Shown: piece by piece, positions 8,514 through 17,612 of the stretch | How the letters are laid out: every line of letters starts with the position of its first letter | Numbering within the stretch: position 1 is the first letter of the stretch | NCBI RefSeq assembly: GCF_001750165.1 | Contig: NZ_CP015411.1 | Span: 4,626,501 to 4,690,500, forward strand | Reading direction: 5' to 3' | From: Pseudoalteromonas luteoviolacea | GTDB taxonomy: Bacteria; Pseudomonadota; Gammaproteobacteria; Enterobacterales; Alteromonadaceae | DNA: 64,000 nt | The notes under the pieces: generated by a model | What the model saw: only the letters and a program-made list of their open reading frames with translations | Database searches by the model: none | Told to the model about the DNA's origin: nothing | Position numbers and translations under genes: made by a program

Positions 8514-11500
8514 GCTAGGCACTCCTGCTCTGCTTGCGCTGTGTTGGCGTCAGCCAATTGTTGTTGAGATACCATATCCCCCATCGCAACGACAATTTTT
8601 CTTGGTTCTTCGTAAGGGTCACGGGCATGGGCTGCCAACATGTTATCAAGCATTACCACGTCGCCCTTTTGCCAAGCAAATCGGACCGCGCAGCGCTCAT
8701 AAGCGTCACCGATCAGGGCCATTTCTTCATAACTGATCGGCGTCCCATCACCAAAAAACACATTGCGTGGTAAATACTCATGGCCAACCATTTCAATCAG
8801 ATCCTTGCGCACGCTCTCTTCTAAACAAGACTCGTGATGCAGCTGCACCTGATTAAAGAAAGACGCTTCACCCGTTAGATGGTGCTTGATCACTCCATGG
8901 GTTTTAGTACGTGTTTGCAAGCCGCCATTTTCTAGCCAACGAAACTCGGTATTGCTGGCGGCCAGTCGCGCTTCCACCTCGGCTTTATCGTCAGTTTTAT
9001 AAAAGTCCTGCCAAGCAACATCCAGATTTGGAATAAAGTTGCGCACATAAAGCAGTTCTTTTGCTTTGATTTTTTCCACTAGCTCCTGTGGTAATTCTTT
9101 GAGCATGCGGCGACAATCCACAATTGGCGTCGCACCGCCAACCACAGATGGCAACTCACAGAAGAACCATTGCTTGCGCGGCCACTTATCTAAGTGAGAG
9201 CTCTCATTGTGATACAAAATCATTTGGCGCTCAGGGTAAGGCGTCGACTTATAGGTTTTTTTACCGCCTTCTTTTTTCGGCAAGTCGCCATACTGGCCGT
9301 ATAATCCCGGCTGGATCGCATCAGCAAATGACTCAAATTCTTGAGGTGATTGCAGCGCAAAATTTCTAAAAATAATGCCTCCGTACTGCTTTAAATAACC
9401 GTCGATCACATCACGGTTATTGCTTGCCCAGTTAATTGGGTCAAGATCAGGGGACGTCGGCTCTACGAGAATGGGAAACTGCTCAGTGTCTGGTAAAAAA
9501 TACGTTTTTATCGGCGCAGCAGGTGCCTTCGCACGTTTTTTTAGACCTTTCTTTAATCCTGAAAATGAATTTCCGCGGGCGGCTTTTTGCATAGTTTTAA
9601 ATTCCTGAATCATTGGCGAAATTACATTACGAACAGGCTGTTCGCTCATCTCCATGAGTTGCAATACGCATTGCTGCCAACGCCCCAACCATTGCTGCAT
9701 ACTCTCAGGGTTGTAAAGTTGTTTTCTAAACACCCACTGGCATTGCAACTCATCCGCCTCAATGACGAAAAGCGCACTGTCAAATTTACTGCTAATCGCA
9801 CTGAGACTGTCGGCAGGTTCAAGGCTAATGTCATCCATCATCCATTGCTGCTGCGGGGTGTTTTGCATGACAAATAGCTGCTGCACTAATGGTTGAATAT
9901 TGTTTACCCTTGGGGAGTCCAATAACTCAGTCAATGACTCCAGACCCAGTGCTTGATGGGCCATCACTTGCAGCGATAAAACTTGTATTTTTTTAATAAA
10001 ATCAATTACTAAATCACTTTCATCAAGCTTGCTACGCTGTGGTAATACCCGCACAAAAAAGCCAATCAGGGCTTCAAGCGCTGGATTATCACGTCCTGCA
10101 AAGTCACTGCCAACCACCACATCAGGTTTATCGTTGATGGCATGTAAGAACAAGAAATAACCTGATAAGAGCAAGGCATTGAGTGATATTTGTTGCTCAC
10201 TGGCAAACGCTTTTAAGCGCTTGGTTTGATCTGCATCAAATGCGCCCACCACCAAACCACCTTCATTACTCAATTGCACAGGGCGCGGGTAATGGTTTGG
10301 TAATGCACTGTTTGCCGGTGCCGCTGCCAGATGGTCACGCCAATAAGCTCTCAGCGCTTTCCCTGATTCACCACTGAGTAGCGTTTGCTGCCAGCTGGCA
10401 TAATCCACATAATCGAACTGTAATGGCGACCAGCTCGGTGGTTGCTGACTGGCAAGCGCCTGATATGCGGTTGCCAAGTCACCAATTAATATGCTCATCG
10501 ACCAACCATCGGAAATTATATGATGTGTGCTGACCGACAATTGGTACTCGTTTTCTTCAAGCCGAATAAGCATGGCGCGCAGCAACGGCGCTTGAGTCAA
10601 ATCAAATGGCTGATTTTCAAAATCACGCTGCAATTGCTGGCTTTGCGCTGTGCGCTCGGCTTCATTTAAATGCATCAGTACCTTCACAGCCAGTTTAAAA
10701 TCAAACTGCTCGCTGATTTGCATACTGGCTTCACCCAAGTGTTCAACAAAGCGCATGCGCAACGAGGCATGGCGTGCAATCACTAAGTCAAAAGCTTGCT
10801 GTAGCAAGTCAACATTCAGCGCGCCACGCAAGGTGACTGCACCTGAGATATTAAACGCGTGCTTGTCTTGCGCTTTTACCAGTTGATCCGATAACCACAA
10901 GCTCAGCTGCGCTGGAGCTAATTCATAACTCGGCTGAGCTGCGACTTTGACCAGCTGAGGTCGCTGAGTACTGTCTGCTTTGCTTAATAGCGTAGCTAAA
11001 GCAGCGACATTGGGTGCATCGAACACATCTTTTACTGTGCAGTTGCACTCGAGTGTCTCACTGATACGACTTGCCAATTGCAGGGCGCTAATGGAGTCAC
11101 CGCCCAAGGTAAAGAAGTCATCTTCACGGCCAATCGGTGAAGTCTTAAGGACGGTTTGCCAAATATCGGCCAATTGCTGTTCTTGCTCGTTCGCAGGCTC
11201 AACATAGCCTTCACTTTGGCCATCCTGTGCTTTTGGCAAAGCATGTCTGTCAATTTTACCTGAATTATTCAGGGGCAATTTATCCAATACCATGATCACA
11301 CTTGGCACCATGTACGGTGGCAATTGCGCTGCTAATTGTGCTTGTAGGGTACTGCTTTCAAGTCCACTCCCTGCCACATAAGCCACCAAGCGCGTGCCAG
11401 TTGGTAACGCTTCTGCTATTACCACGGCTTCAACTACATTTGGCTGCTGGTATAAGTGCGCTTCAATTTCACCTAGCTCAATTCTAAAACCACGGATTTT

Positions 11501-14089
11501 CACCTGATGATCAGTGCGTCCCAAGTATTCCAACTGGCCTAGGTAGTTGAACTTCACTAAATCTCCAGTGCGATATAAGCGACTGCCCATGTGGCAAAAT
11601 GGGTTAGCAATGAAACGCTCCGCACTGAGCTCAGGACGATTTAAATAGCCACGGGCGAGACCATCGCCCGCAATATATAACTCACCGGCGACGCCACCTG
11701 GCACTGGATTTAAAGCGCCGTCTAAAACATAAAATTGATTCGCACGCACAGTTTCCCCAAGGTGAATATCGGGAGACACAACCTGCTGACAAGAAGACCA
11801 AATGGTGGTTTCGGTCGGTCCATACATGTTCCAAAGAGTCACTTGCTTTTCGAGTAACTCGGCTGCCAACTCCGCAGGGAGTGCTTCACCCCCACACAGA
11901 CCTAATACAGGTTTTTCAATTAAGTTCTGCGCCAGCAAGGCACGCCATCCAGCTGGTGTAGCTTGGATCACAGAGACCTCCGCCAAGTTGGCGGTACTGA
12001 GCTGACTTTGCAGCTGAGCAATGCTTACCTTCGCTCCCGCATACAGCGGCAAATGTAACTCAAGGCCTGAAATATCAAACGACAAGGACGTCAGTGCCAA
12101 CACCGTATCTTCTCGCTGCAAAGCAAATTTTTCCTGCATAGCCGCTAAAAAGTTACTGAGGTTTTGATGGCTAATGGCCACCCCTTTTGGCTTACCGGTT
12201 GAACCCGAGGTATAAATCACATACGCCAATTGCGCAGGGTGAATCATGATAGTCGGGGCTTTTTCAGCATAACCTTGTAAAGTTAACGTCGCTGTATTGC
12301 ACTGTTCAACCTCTGTCTTCACTGATTCTGAGAGGTTATGCAGCACCAACTGAGCACCACTGTGCGCAAGGATATAGTCAATGCGTGATTGCGGTAACTT
12401 GGGGTCTACAGGCACATAAACGCCACCAGCACGCAGTACTGCCAACATGGCCACTAGCATCTCCACACCCCGTTCATACATCAGCGCGACTTTTTGCTCG
12501 CTCTGCAAGCCCTCAGCTAACAGGTAATTGGCTAATTGCGCGCTGCATGTATCAAGCTGTGCATACGTCAGTGAAGTACCTTGCAAATCTGATGCTGCAA
12601 TGTGATTCTGATGCATGGCAAAATTCTGTGTCAACACAGACAAGTAATCCGCGGCTGGCGCAACTTGCTCTGCCTTTGCTGGCACCGCTTCTACTACCAC
12701 GTTCCCAAGCGCAACATCTGGTGCACTGATCAGCTTGGAGACAAATGCGCTAAAGGATGCCAATAAGCGCTCCAACACAGGCATGTCATAGTATTTTGGA
12801 TCGCCTTCAAATTGGATCAATAAGGTATCTGCTTGCTCAATCACTTCTAATGAAAGCGGAAACTTAGCTTCAAACTTATCGACCACAATGGGCGTCAGTG
12901 GTAGTGGCATCGGTCCATCACTGCTGGGCTTGTACTCTGAAAAGTTATACATGGCTTGGAAATGACTTTGCTCACCCATTTGCTGCCAACCAAGTTCTCT
13001 AGCCAACCATTCATATGGGATAAGCTGATGCTCAATAACCGTCAGGGTATGTTGTTGTACTGCGCGGGCAACCTCCACTAAGGTGCGCTCTGGCAATGAT
13101 TCATTTTTATACAGCTGCGTATTGACAAAAAAGCCAACAATCTCGCTAATATCCGGATGATTTCTGGCAGCTGTCGGCACGCCCAATAAAAACTGCTGTG
13201 CGTCGCTAAAGCGAGACAACACTATCTGATACAGCGCCATGGTTAACGACGAAACTGTCAGGTTATGTTGCTGAGAAAGCTGTCTCAGTGCACGGGTTTG
13301 CTCGGCAGATAAGGGCGCTTTTGCCACCACGGCATAGCGCTCATCGCTCGCTTGCTCCGCTTTGGGGAGTGCAAGATGTTGCGGCTCAAAGTTCACATAG
13401 TCTTGCCAATACGAACACGCTTGCTGCCCCATTTCAGACTCAAGGGCATCGCGCTGCCACTGGGCATAATCTAAATATCGCAACTCAGCGGGTAATAGTG
13501 GCTCACCAAAATAGGCCCGTACTAAATCTCGTAAAATCAAATTCAATGACCACCCATCACTGGCAATATGATGGTTGTCTAACAGTAAAATCCCGCCTTT
13601 GCCATACGCCATCCAAGCGGCGCGCATTAACGGCGCACGGCGCAAATCAAACGGCTGAGCAAACCAATCTGTGACGATATTCGAGCCCAACACATCAACC
13701 GCTGCGCACGCCTGCAATGATGTATCTAACGTCAATATAGACAAGGGCACCTGTACATCTTCAACCAAGTACTGCCTTGGTGTATTGTCATGACTAAAGC
13801 GCGTTGCCAACGCCTGGTGGGTGTTTACCAAAGCGTTCAGCGCTGCTTGTAGTTTGTCGATGTCCAAAGCCGTCTCAATGTAAAAGGCACGGGGGACATT
13901 GTACGAAATCGACTCTGGGGTTAATTGCTGTTGTAGCCACAACCTTTGCTGTTGAAAAGACAGGTTGCCAAAAGTGTCTGGGTGTTTCGGGATCTGGTTA
14001 TCAGCCTCTGGTTGCTCAGCAAGCAGCTCACCAAGTAATTCAAGGTCCAGTTCATCTGCAAGCACATCAAGAATATCGTCGTTGTTCAT
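8510..14089 (-). CDS. NRPS C-A(Gly)-T-C with fused aspartyl beta-hydroxylase domain
   Basis: This 1859-aa protein starts with an acidic helix (residues 1-35) that may dock to its partner. C domain 1 has an intact HHIASDGWS near 176. The A domain (YTSGSTGKPKG near 628) has a by-eye pocket code D-I-L-Q-L-G-M-I-W-K, close to known glycine codes. The T domain has GGDSISALQ near 995. C domain 2 has HHIISDGWS near 1190. A basic linker leads to a TauD/AspH-like Fe(II)/2-oxoglutarate oxygenase at about 1530-1830. That domain shows the HxE metal motif (YHNESSH near 1625), a distal His (LAAHARDPY near 1818) and a following Arg for oxoglutarate binding. Hydroxylases fused at an NRPS C-terminus are known to make L-threo-beta-hydroxy-Asp on carrier-bound Asp. 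The likely substrates are the Asp residues on the two I-A-T neighbours. Confidence 0.92.
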   Translation of the reverse strand: MNNDDILDVLADELDLELLGELLAEQPEADNQIPKHPDTFGNLSFQQQRLWLQQQLTPESISYNVPRAFYIETALDIDKLQAALNALVNTHQALATRFSHDNTPRQYLVEDVQVPLSILTLDTSLQACAAVDVLGSNIVTDWFAQPFDLRRAPLMRAAWMAYGKGGILLLDNHHIASDGWSLNLILRDLVRAYFGEPLLPAELRYLDYAQWQRDALESEMGQQACSYWQDYVNFEPQHLALPKAEQASDERYAVVAKAPLSAEQTRALRQLSQQHNLTVSSLTMALYQIVLSRFSDAQQFLLGVPTAARNHPDISEIVGFFVNTQLYKNESLPERTLVEVARAVQQHTLTVIEHQLIPYEWLARELGWQQMGEQSHFQAMYNFSEYKPSSDGPMPLPLTPIVVDKFEAKFPLSLEVIEQADTLLIQFEGDPKYYDMPVLERLLASFSAFVSKLISAPDVALGNVVVEAVPAKAEQVAPAADYLSVLTQNFAMHQNHIAASDLQGTSLTYAQLDTCSAQLANYLLAEGLQSEQKVALMYERGVEMLVAMLAVLRAGGVYVPVDPKLPQSRIDYILAHSGAQLVLHNLSESVKTEVEQCNTATLTLQGYAEKAPTIMIHPAQLAYVIYTSGSTGKPKGVAISHQNLSNFLAAMQEKFALQREDTVLALTSLSFDISGLELHLPLYAGAKVSIAQLQSQLSTANLAEVSVIQATPAGWRALLAQNLIEKPVLGLCGGEALPAELAAELLEKQVTLWNMYGPTETTIWSSCQQVVSPDIHLGETVRANQFYVLDGALNPVPGGVAGELYIAGDGLARGYLNRPELSAERFIANPFCHMGSRLYRTGDLVKFNYLGQLEYLGRTDHQVKIRGFRIELGEIEAHLYQQPNVVEAVVIAEALPTGTRLVAYVAGSGLESSTLQAQLAAQLPPYMVPSVIMVLDKLPLNNSGKIDRHALPKAQDGQSEGYVEPANEQEQQLADIWQTVLKTSPIGREDDFFTLGGDSISALQLASRISETLECNCTVKDVFDAPNVAALATLLSKADSTQRPQLVKVAAQPSYELAPAQLSLWLSDQLVKAQDKHAFNISGAVTLRGALNVDLLQQAFDLVIARHASLRMRFVEHLGEASMQISEQFDFKLAVKVLMHLNEAERTAQSQQLQRDFENQPFDLTQAPLLRAMLIRLEENEYQLSVSTHHIISDGWSMSILIGDLATAYQALASQQPPSWSPLQFDYVDYASWQQTLLSGESGKALRAYWRDHLAAAPANSALPNHYPRPVQLSNEGGLVVGAFDADQTKRLKAFASEQQISLNALLLSGYFLFLHAINDKPDVVVGSDFAGRDNPALEALIGFFVRVLPQRSKLDESDLVIDFIKKIQVLSLQVMAHQALGLESLTELLDSPRVNNIQPLVQQLFVMQNTPQQQWMMDDISLEPADSLSAISSKFDSALFVIEADELQCQWVFRKQLYNPESMQQWLGRWQQCVLQLMEMSEQPVRNVISPMIQEFKTMQKAARGNSFSGLKKGLKKRAKAPAAPIKTYFLPDTEQFPILVEPTSPDLDPINWASNNRDVIDGYLKQYGGIIFRNFALQSPQEFESFADAIQPGLYGQYGDLPKKEGGKKTYKSTPYPERQMILYHNESSHLDKWPRKQWFFCELPSVVGGATPIVDCRRMLKELPQELVEKIKAKELLYVRNFIPNLDVAWQDFYKTDDKAEVEARLAASNTEFRWLENGGLQTRTKTHGVIKHHLTGEASFFNQVQLHHESCLEESVRKDLIEMVGHEYLPRNVFFGDGTPISYEEMALIGDAYERCAVRFAWQKGDVVMLDNMLAAHARDPYEEPRKIVVAMGDMVSQQQLADANTAQAEQECLA

Positions 14090-14100
14090 GTGTATCTCGA

Positions 14101-14128
14101 AAAAAGGAAAAGGGAGTCATCGACTCCC
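14101..14128 (-). terminator. Intrinsic terminator-like hairpin inside the NRPS operon
   Basis: A perfect 7-bp stem (14112-14118 with 14122-14128, 3-nt loop) is followed on the minus strand by TTTTCCTTTTT. It lies between the stop of the upstream I-A-T gene and the ATG at 14089. No separate promoter was found, so it may lower downstream expression by partial termination. Confidence 0.6.
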
Positions 14129-14156
14129 ATATACAAAGTTGAATGGATTACGTGTA

Positions 14157-17100
14157 CTAGCTACCCAAGCCGAGTTTTTGCTGCAGCGCTTTGCGCTGCT
14201 CGGGCGATAGTGTTGCCAGTTTTAATTGCGTCATGGCGATTTTTTCTAATTTTTGCGGATTGCTATGCTGCGCGCTTAACGCTGCTGCGAATTTCACTAT
14301 GGTGGCATTATCAAACACCAAGGTCGGCTCAACATCCATCAGCAGTTGCTGCTTGATGCGCGTCACCAGTTTAATGGCCGCCAGTGAATGACCGCCAAGA
14401 TCAAAGAAGCTTGCATCACAACTGACTTTGTCCACTTCAAGAATGTTTGCCAGCGCATCCGCTAACCATGTTTCTAATTGCGAGTTGGGCGCGACATAGT
14501 GGTGGGTTTGTAACTTTGCAACATCTGGCAGCTGGCTGCGATCAACCTTGCCATTCGCCAGCAGTGGCAACTGTTCAAGTGCCACAAAAAACTGTGGCAC
14601 CATGGCTTCAGGTAGCTGTTCACGCAAACTGGTTTGAAGGTATTGGTTCACATCACCAGTCAATAAGCCCAAGGTTACCTCGCCTTGATAGCTAAATCCT
14701 GTCAGATAAGCCACTAACGCGGTTTGACCAGCCACCTTATGGGCGGTGACATAACAACCTACCGAAGTAAGACAGCGGCTCACAGCAGCGGCAACATCAT
14801 TGGGCTCAACACGGAAACCGCGAATTTGCACCTGATCATCCTTACGGCCAGATAAGCTGATGCTGCCATCAGGCATATATCTGGCAACGTCGCCAGTAGG
14901 ATATAAGCGCGGCGCCCACGGACTGTCAATGATGAAGCCGTCATTTTCACTTTTACTAAGATAACCACGGGCCAGCTGTGTGCCCGCAATATGTAACTCA
15001 CCTTGCTCACCCATGGCACAAAGCGCCCCTTGCTCGTTCAGAATGTAAATTGAGGTACCTGAAAACGCCTTGCTCAACTTGGCAACAGTGCCCGAAAAAC
15101 TGGTTAAGTCATGATATTGGTGAGACAACACGCCAACGGTCGCCTCAGTAGGGCCATAGTGATTATAGATTTCTGTGCTTGGGCTAAGTTGATGAATTTT
15201 TTGTAGTAAAGTCGGTGCACTCGCCTCTCCACCCAAAATTAATTTGTGCGGCAGTGCTTTGGGCTCAGCTTCCAATAACGCTTGCAGATGGGAAGGCACA
15301 ATTTTCACCACCTCAACCTGATGCGCTGTGACAAATTGTGCAAAGGCCTGTCCTTCTCTGACTGCCTGTTCAGGCGCAACAATGAGGCTGCCCCCATTAT
15401 AAAAAGCGTTAAACAAACAGGTGTTACCAATGTCCGCCGCCACGGTTGAGGTCAAGCCATAACGCTCAGCCCCCAAGTTAAGTGCCTCACTGGAACCAAA
15501 GCAGTAATGGGCCAATTGGCCATGCTCAATCACCACGCCTTTGGGGGTACCTGTGGAGCCTGAAGTAAACAACACATAGGCAGCTTGCTGCGCATTAGGT
15601 AAAGCAATGTTGTCCACGGCAGTCAGTTGTTCAGCCTCACTGAGTAGCGCCGCTAGACCTAAAGCCTGGTCACTGCTTTGCTCGCTAATATGGCACGAGG
15701 CGCCCGCCGCAGATATGATTTGCGCTTGGCGTGCTTCGGGCCACACCGGATCAACAGGACAATAAGCCGCGCCCAAACGTTGAATGGCTAAAATCACCAA
15801 AACTTGCTCGAAGCTGCGTGGCAAAGCCACAGTGACGATGTCATTACTGACTACGCCATTATTTTTCAGGACCTGGGCAATGTGCAACAAACGGTTATCT
15901 AATGCTACGTAATCAAGGTTTTGCTGCCCGTCGGTCAGTGCCAATACATTAGTTTGCTGCGCAAACTGCGTGATTTTATCAAATAGCAAAGGCACATCAG
16001 TGGCTGGGCGATTTAGCCCCAAGTGGCGCTGTTGCTCTTGCTCAGTCGCAATGGACAATGCACCAATTGGCGTGTGAAGCTGGTTACCCAAGTGCATCAA
16101 CAGGTGTTGATACTGCGCTAGCAGTGCCTGTACGGCATCCGCACTGTAGGCTTGGCTATCATGATGCAGTGTTAGTTGCGCATCATCCTCTTGTAGCACA
16201 CACATCAAATGTAGCTCACTGCCATCATCTAGACGTAGCAGCTGACCCTGCGCCTCACCGTGCCATACCTGCATCAGACAGCTCGGCGCGGTGTTTATGC
16301 CATATTGGGCATTGCCAGCAAAGGACTCAGCCCATTCAACATGCTGCTCATTTTGGAAGTCAAAGTGATTCAACCACGCACTGAGGGTTTGTGTGGGATT
16401 CACTTCAATGGCCAGCGGTAAATGCAATTGATATACACCCAGTGCCCCCTCAAGCTCTTCGCTGATCTGTCTGGCATCATAGCCAAGACCACCGACAAAG
16501 CCCTTATTTTGACTGATCCTAGCGAGCAATAACCACCACGTCGCCTGCAAAATGACATCACTTTCTAATTCAAGTTGCTCGGCCAAGTTATCGATGCGCT
16601 GCAATAACGATGAGTCCAAAGTGATCGCCAGACTTTGCTGAGTTTGCCTGTCACTGACCTCCGGCGCATTGCGATAAGGTAAGTGAAAATGCTTATCAAG
16701 CTGCTGTAATTGATTGCCCACTTGTTGCCAGTAAGCCGCCCCTTGAGCCGCTTCTGGCGCAGAATTTGTCTCTGTCACCCAGGCTAAAAAGTCCGGGTAT
16801 TGGATCACCTCATCATCACACTCAGTGCCATGCACTAATCCATCAATATATTCATAAACACTGGCAATATCTAAGGCCAGCGCATTGGCATGGACCAATA
16901 AATAGGTTTGCTGCCGGGCCTCAAAATGACTTAATTGTATATTGTGTCCCTGCGCTGCATTTAAAGACACTGGGATCAGCTTTGCACGTTCTACCGCCGT
17001 TAAGTCCGCAGCAACATCTAGTGCTTCACAAACGGATGTAGCAGGTTCAGCAGGCATCTGATGGATCTCGCCTTGCCCCTCGATTTGCACAAATGCAAAC

Positions 17101-17324
17101 TGCAAAATCAGCTGCTGCTGCGCAATCGCTGACGCTCGCTGGTTTATCACTGACACGCTTAAATCTGACGCGATCGGCACCAATACACTGTGCACTGCAG
17201 GTGTACTGTTTTCATGTGTTGAAAGATGTTGTTTTTGTTGAACACTCAGGCCAAGGCCCTGCGGATATGCATCAATATACTTTTGCATCATGCCAAATGT
17301 CTCTTGCAGTAAAGTTGGAGCCAT
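14157..17324 (-). CDS. NRPS module: interface domain, Asp-activating A domain, T
   Basis: This protein of about 1055 aa is a stand-alone I-A-T module. Residues 1-430 form a condensation-like domain whose catalytic HHxxxDG aligns with NALALDI, so the histidines are lost. The A domain (FTSGSTGTPKG near 590) has a by-eye pocket code D-I-T-K-I-G-H-V-G-K, nearly the standard Asp code. The T domain has LGGHSLAAIK near 976, followed by a helical tail rich in Lys and Gln. It resembles the terminal 1270-aa protein over its whole length, except that it lacks the thioesterase. Its condensation activity should come from the last C domain of the 4054-aa NRPS. The start is uncertain: GTG 17333, ATG 17324 and ATG 17291 are in frame and none has a strong ribosome site. 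Alignment to the paralogue favours a start near 17291. Confidence 0.88.
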   Translation of the reverse strand: MAPTLLQETFGMMQKYIDAYPQGLGLSVQQKQHLSTHENSTPAVHSVLVPIASDLSVSVINQRASAIAQQQLILQFAFVQIEGQGEIHQMPAEPATSVCEALDVAADLTAVERAKLIPVSLNAAQGHNIQLSHFEARQQTYLLVHANALALDIASVYEYIDGLVHGTECDDEVIQYPDFLAWVTETNSAPEAAQGAAYWQQVGNQLQQLDKHFHLPYRNAPEVSDRQTQQSLAITLDSSLLQRIDNLAEQLELESDVILQATWWLLLARISQNKGFVGGLGYDARQISEELEGALGVYQLHLPLAIEVNPTQTLSAWLNHFDFQNEQHVEWAESFAGNAQYGINTAPSCLMQVWHGEAQGQLLRLDDGSELHLMCVLQEDDAQLTLHHDSQAYSADAVQALLAQYQHLLMHLGNQLHTPIGALSIATEQEQQRHLGLNRPATDVPLLFDKITQFAQQTNVLALTDGQQNLDYVALDNRLLHIAQVLKNNGVVSNDIVTVALPRSFEQVLVILAIQRLGAAYCPVDPVWPEARQAQIISAAGASCHISEQSSDQALGLAALLSEAEQLTAVDNIALPNAQQAAYVLFTSGSTGTPKGVVIEHGQLAHYCFGSSEALNLGAERYGLTSTVAADIGNTCLFNAFYNGGSLIVAPEQAVREGQAFAQFVTAHQVEVVKIVPSHLQALLEAEPKALPHKLILGGEASAPTLLQKIHQLSPSTEIYNHYGPTEATVGVLSHQYHDLTSFSGTVAKLSKAFSGTSIYILNEQGALCAMGEQGELHIAGTQLARGYLSKSENDGFIIDSPWAPRLYPTGDVARYMPDGSISLSGRKDDQVQIRGFRVEPNDVAAAVSRCLTSVGCYVTAHKVAGQTALVAYLTGFSYQGEVTLGLLTGDVNQYLQTSLREQLPEAMVPQFFVALEQLPLLANGKVDRSQLPDVAKLQTHHYVAPNSQLETWLADALANILEVDKVSCDASFFDLGGHSLAAIKLVTRIKQQLLMDVEPTLVFDNATIVKFAAALSAQHSNPQKLEKIAMTQLKLATLSPEQRKALQQKLGLGS

Positions 17325-17481
17325 TTGGCACACTGGGTTGCATCCAAACAGCCCATTATGAATTAACCAATAATGTGCTTACCCTAGTTATTCTCAGCCA
17401 ATCTCATTGGCATAAGCAGTACGTTTCACGGCACCTTGCATTGGGCATTGTTTACCCACAATCTAGGGATGTCTTTTAATG

Positions 17482-17505
17482 ACGAGCAAAGTAGGATTTT
17501 TTTTA
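17482..17505 (-). promoter_or_regulatory. Candidate ECF-sigma promoter of the I-A-T / hydroxylase NRPS / TE operon
   Basis: On the minus strand TAAAA (17501-17505) is followed after exactly 16 bp by CGT (17482-17484) within CTCGTC, as before the PepSY gene. The site lies between the terminator of the 4054-aa NRPS gene and the next gene. Confidence 0.5.
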
Positions 17506-17558
17506 AGGAAAACACGTAAGAATGTGGCTTTACTTGCCTATGCGCTGGCAAGAAGATG

Positions 17559-17589
17559 AAAAAGCCAAGATCACTTGGCGACCTTGGCT
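17559..17589 (-). terminator. Terminator after the 4054-aa NRPS gene
   Basis: A 7-bp perfect stem (17563-17569 with 17583-17589) with a 13-nt loop is followed on the minus strand by a T run. It lies just past the NRPS stop at 17613. Confidence 0.75.
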
Positions 17590-17612
17590 CTGGGTTAATA
17601 TTAAAAATCAGC

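Noticed and set aside
16058..16384. 108-aa His-rich plus-strand frame inside an NRPS gene
   Set aside because: It is a mirror of Gln/Asp/Gly-rich coding sequence on the minus strand. No start context or family supports it.
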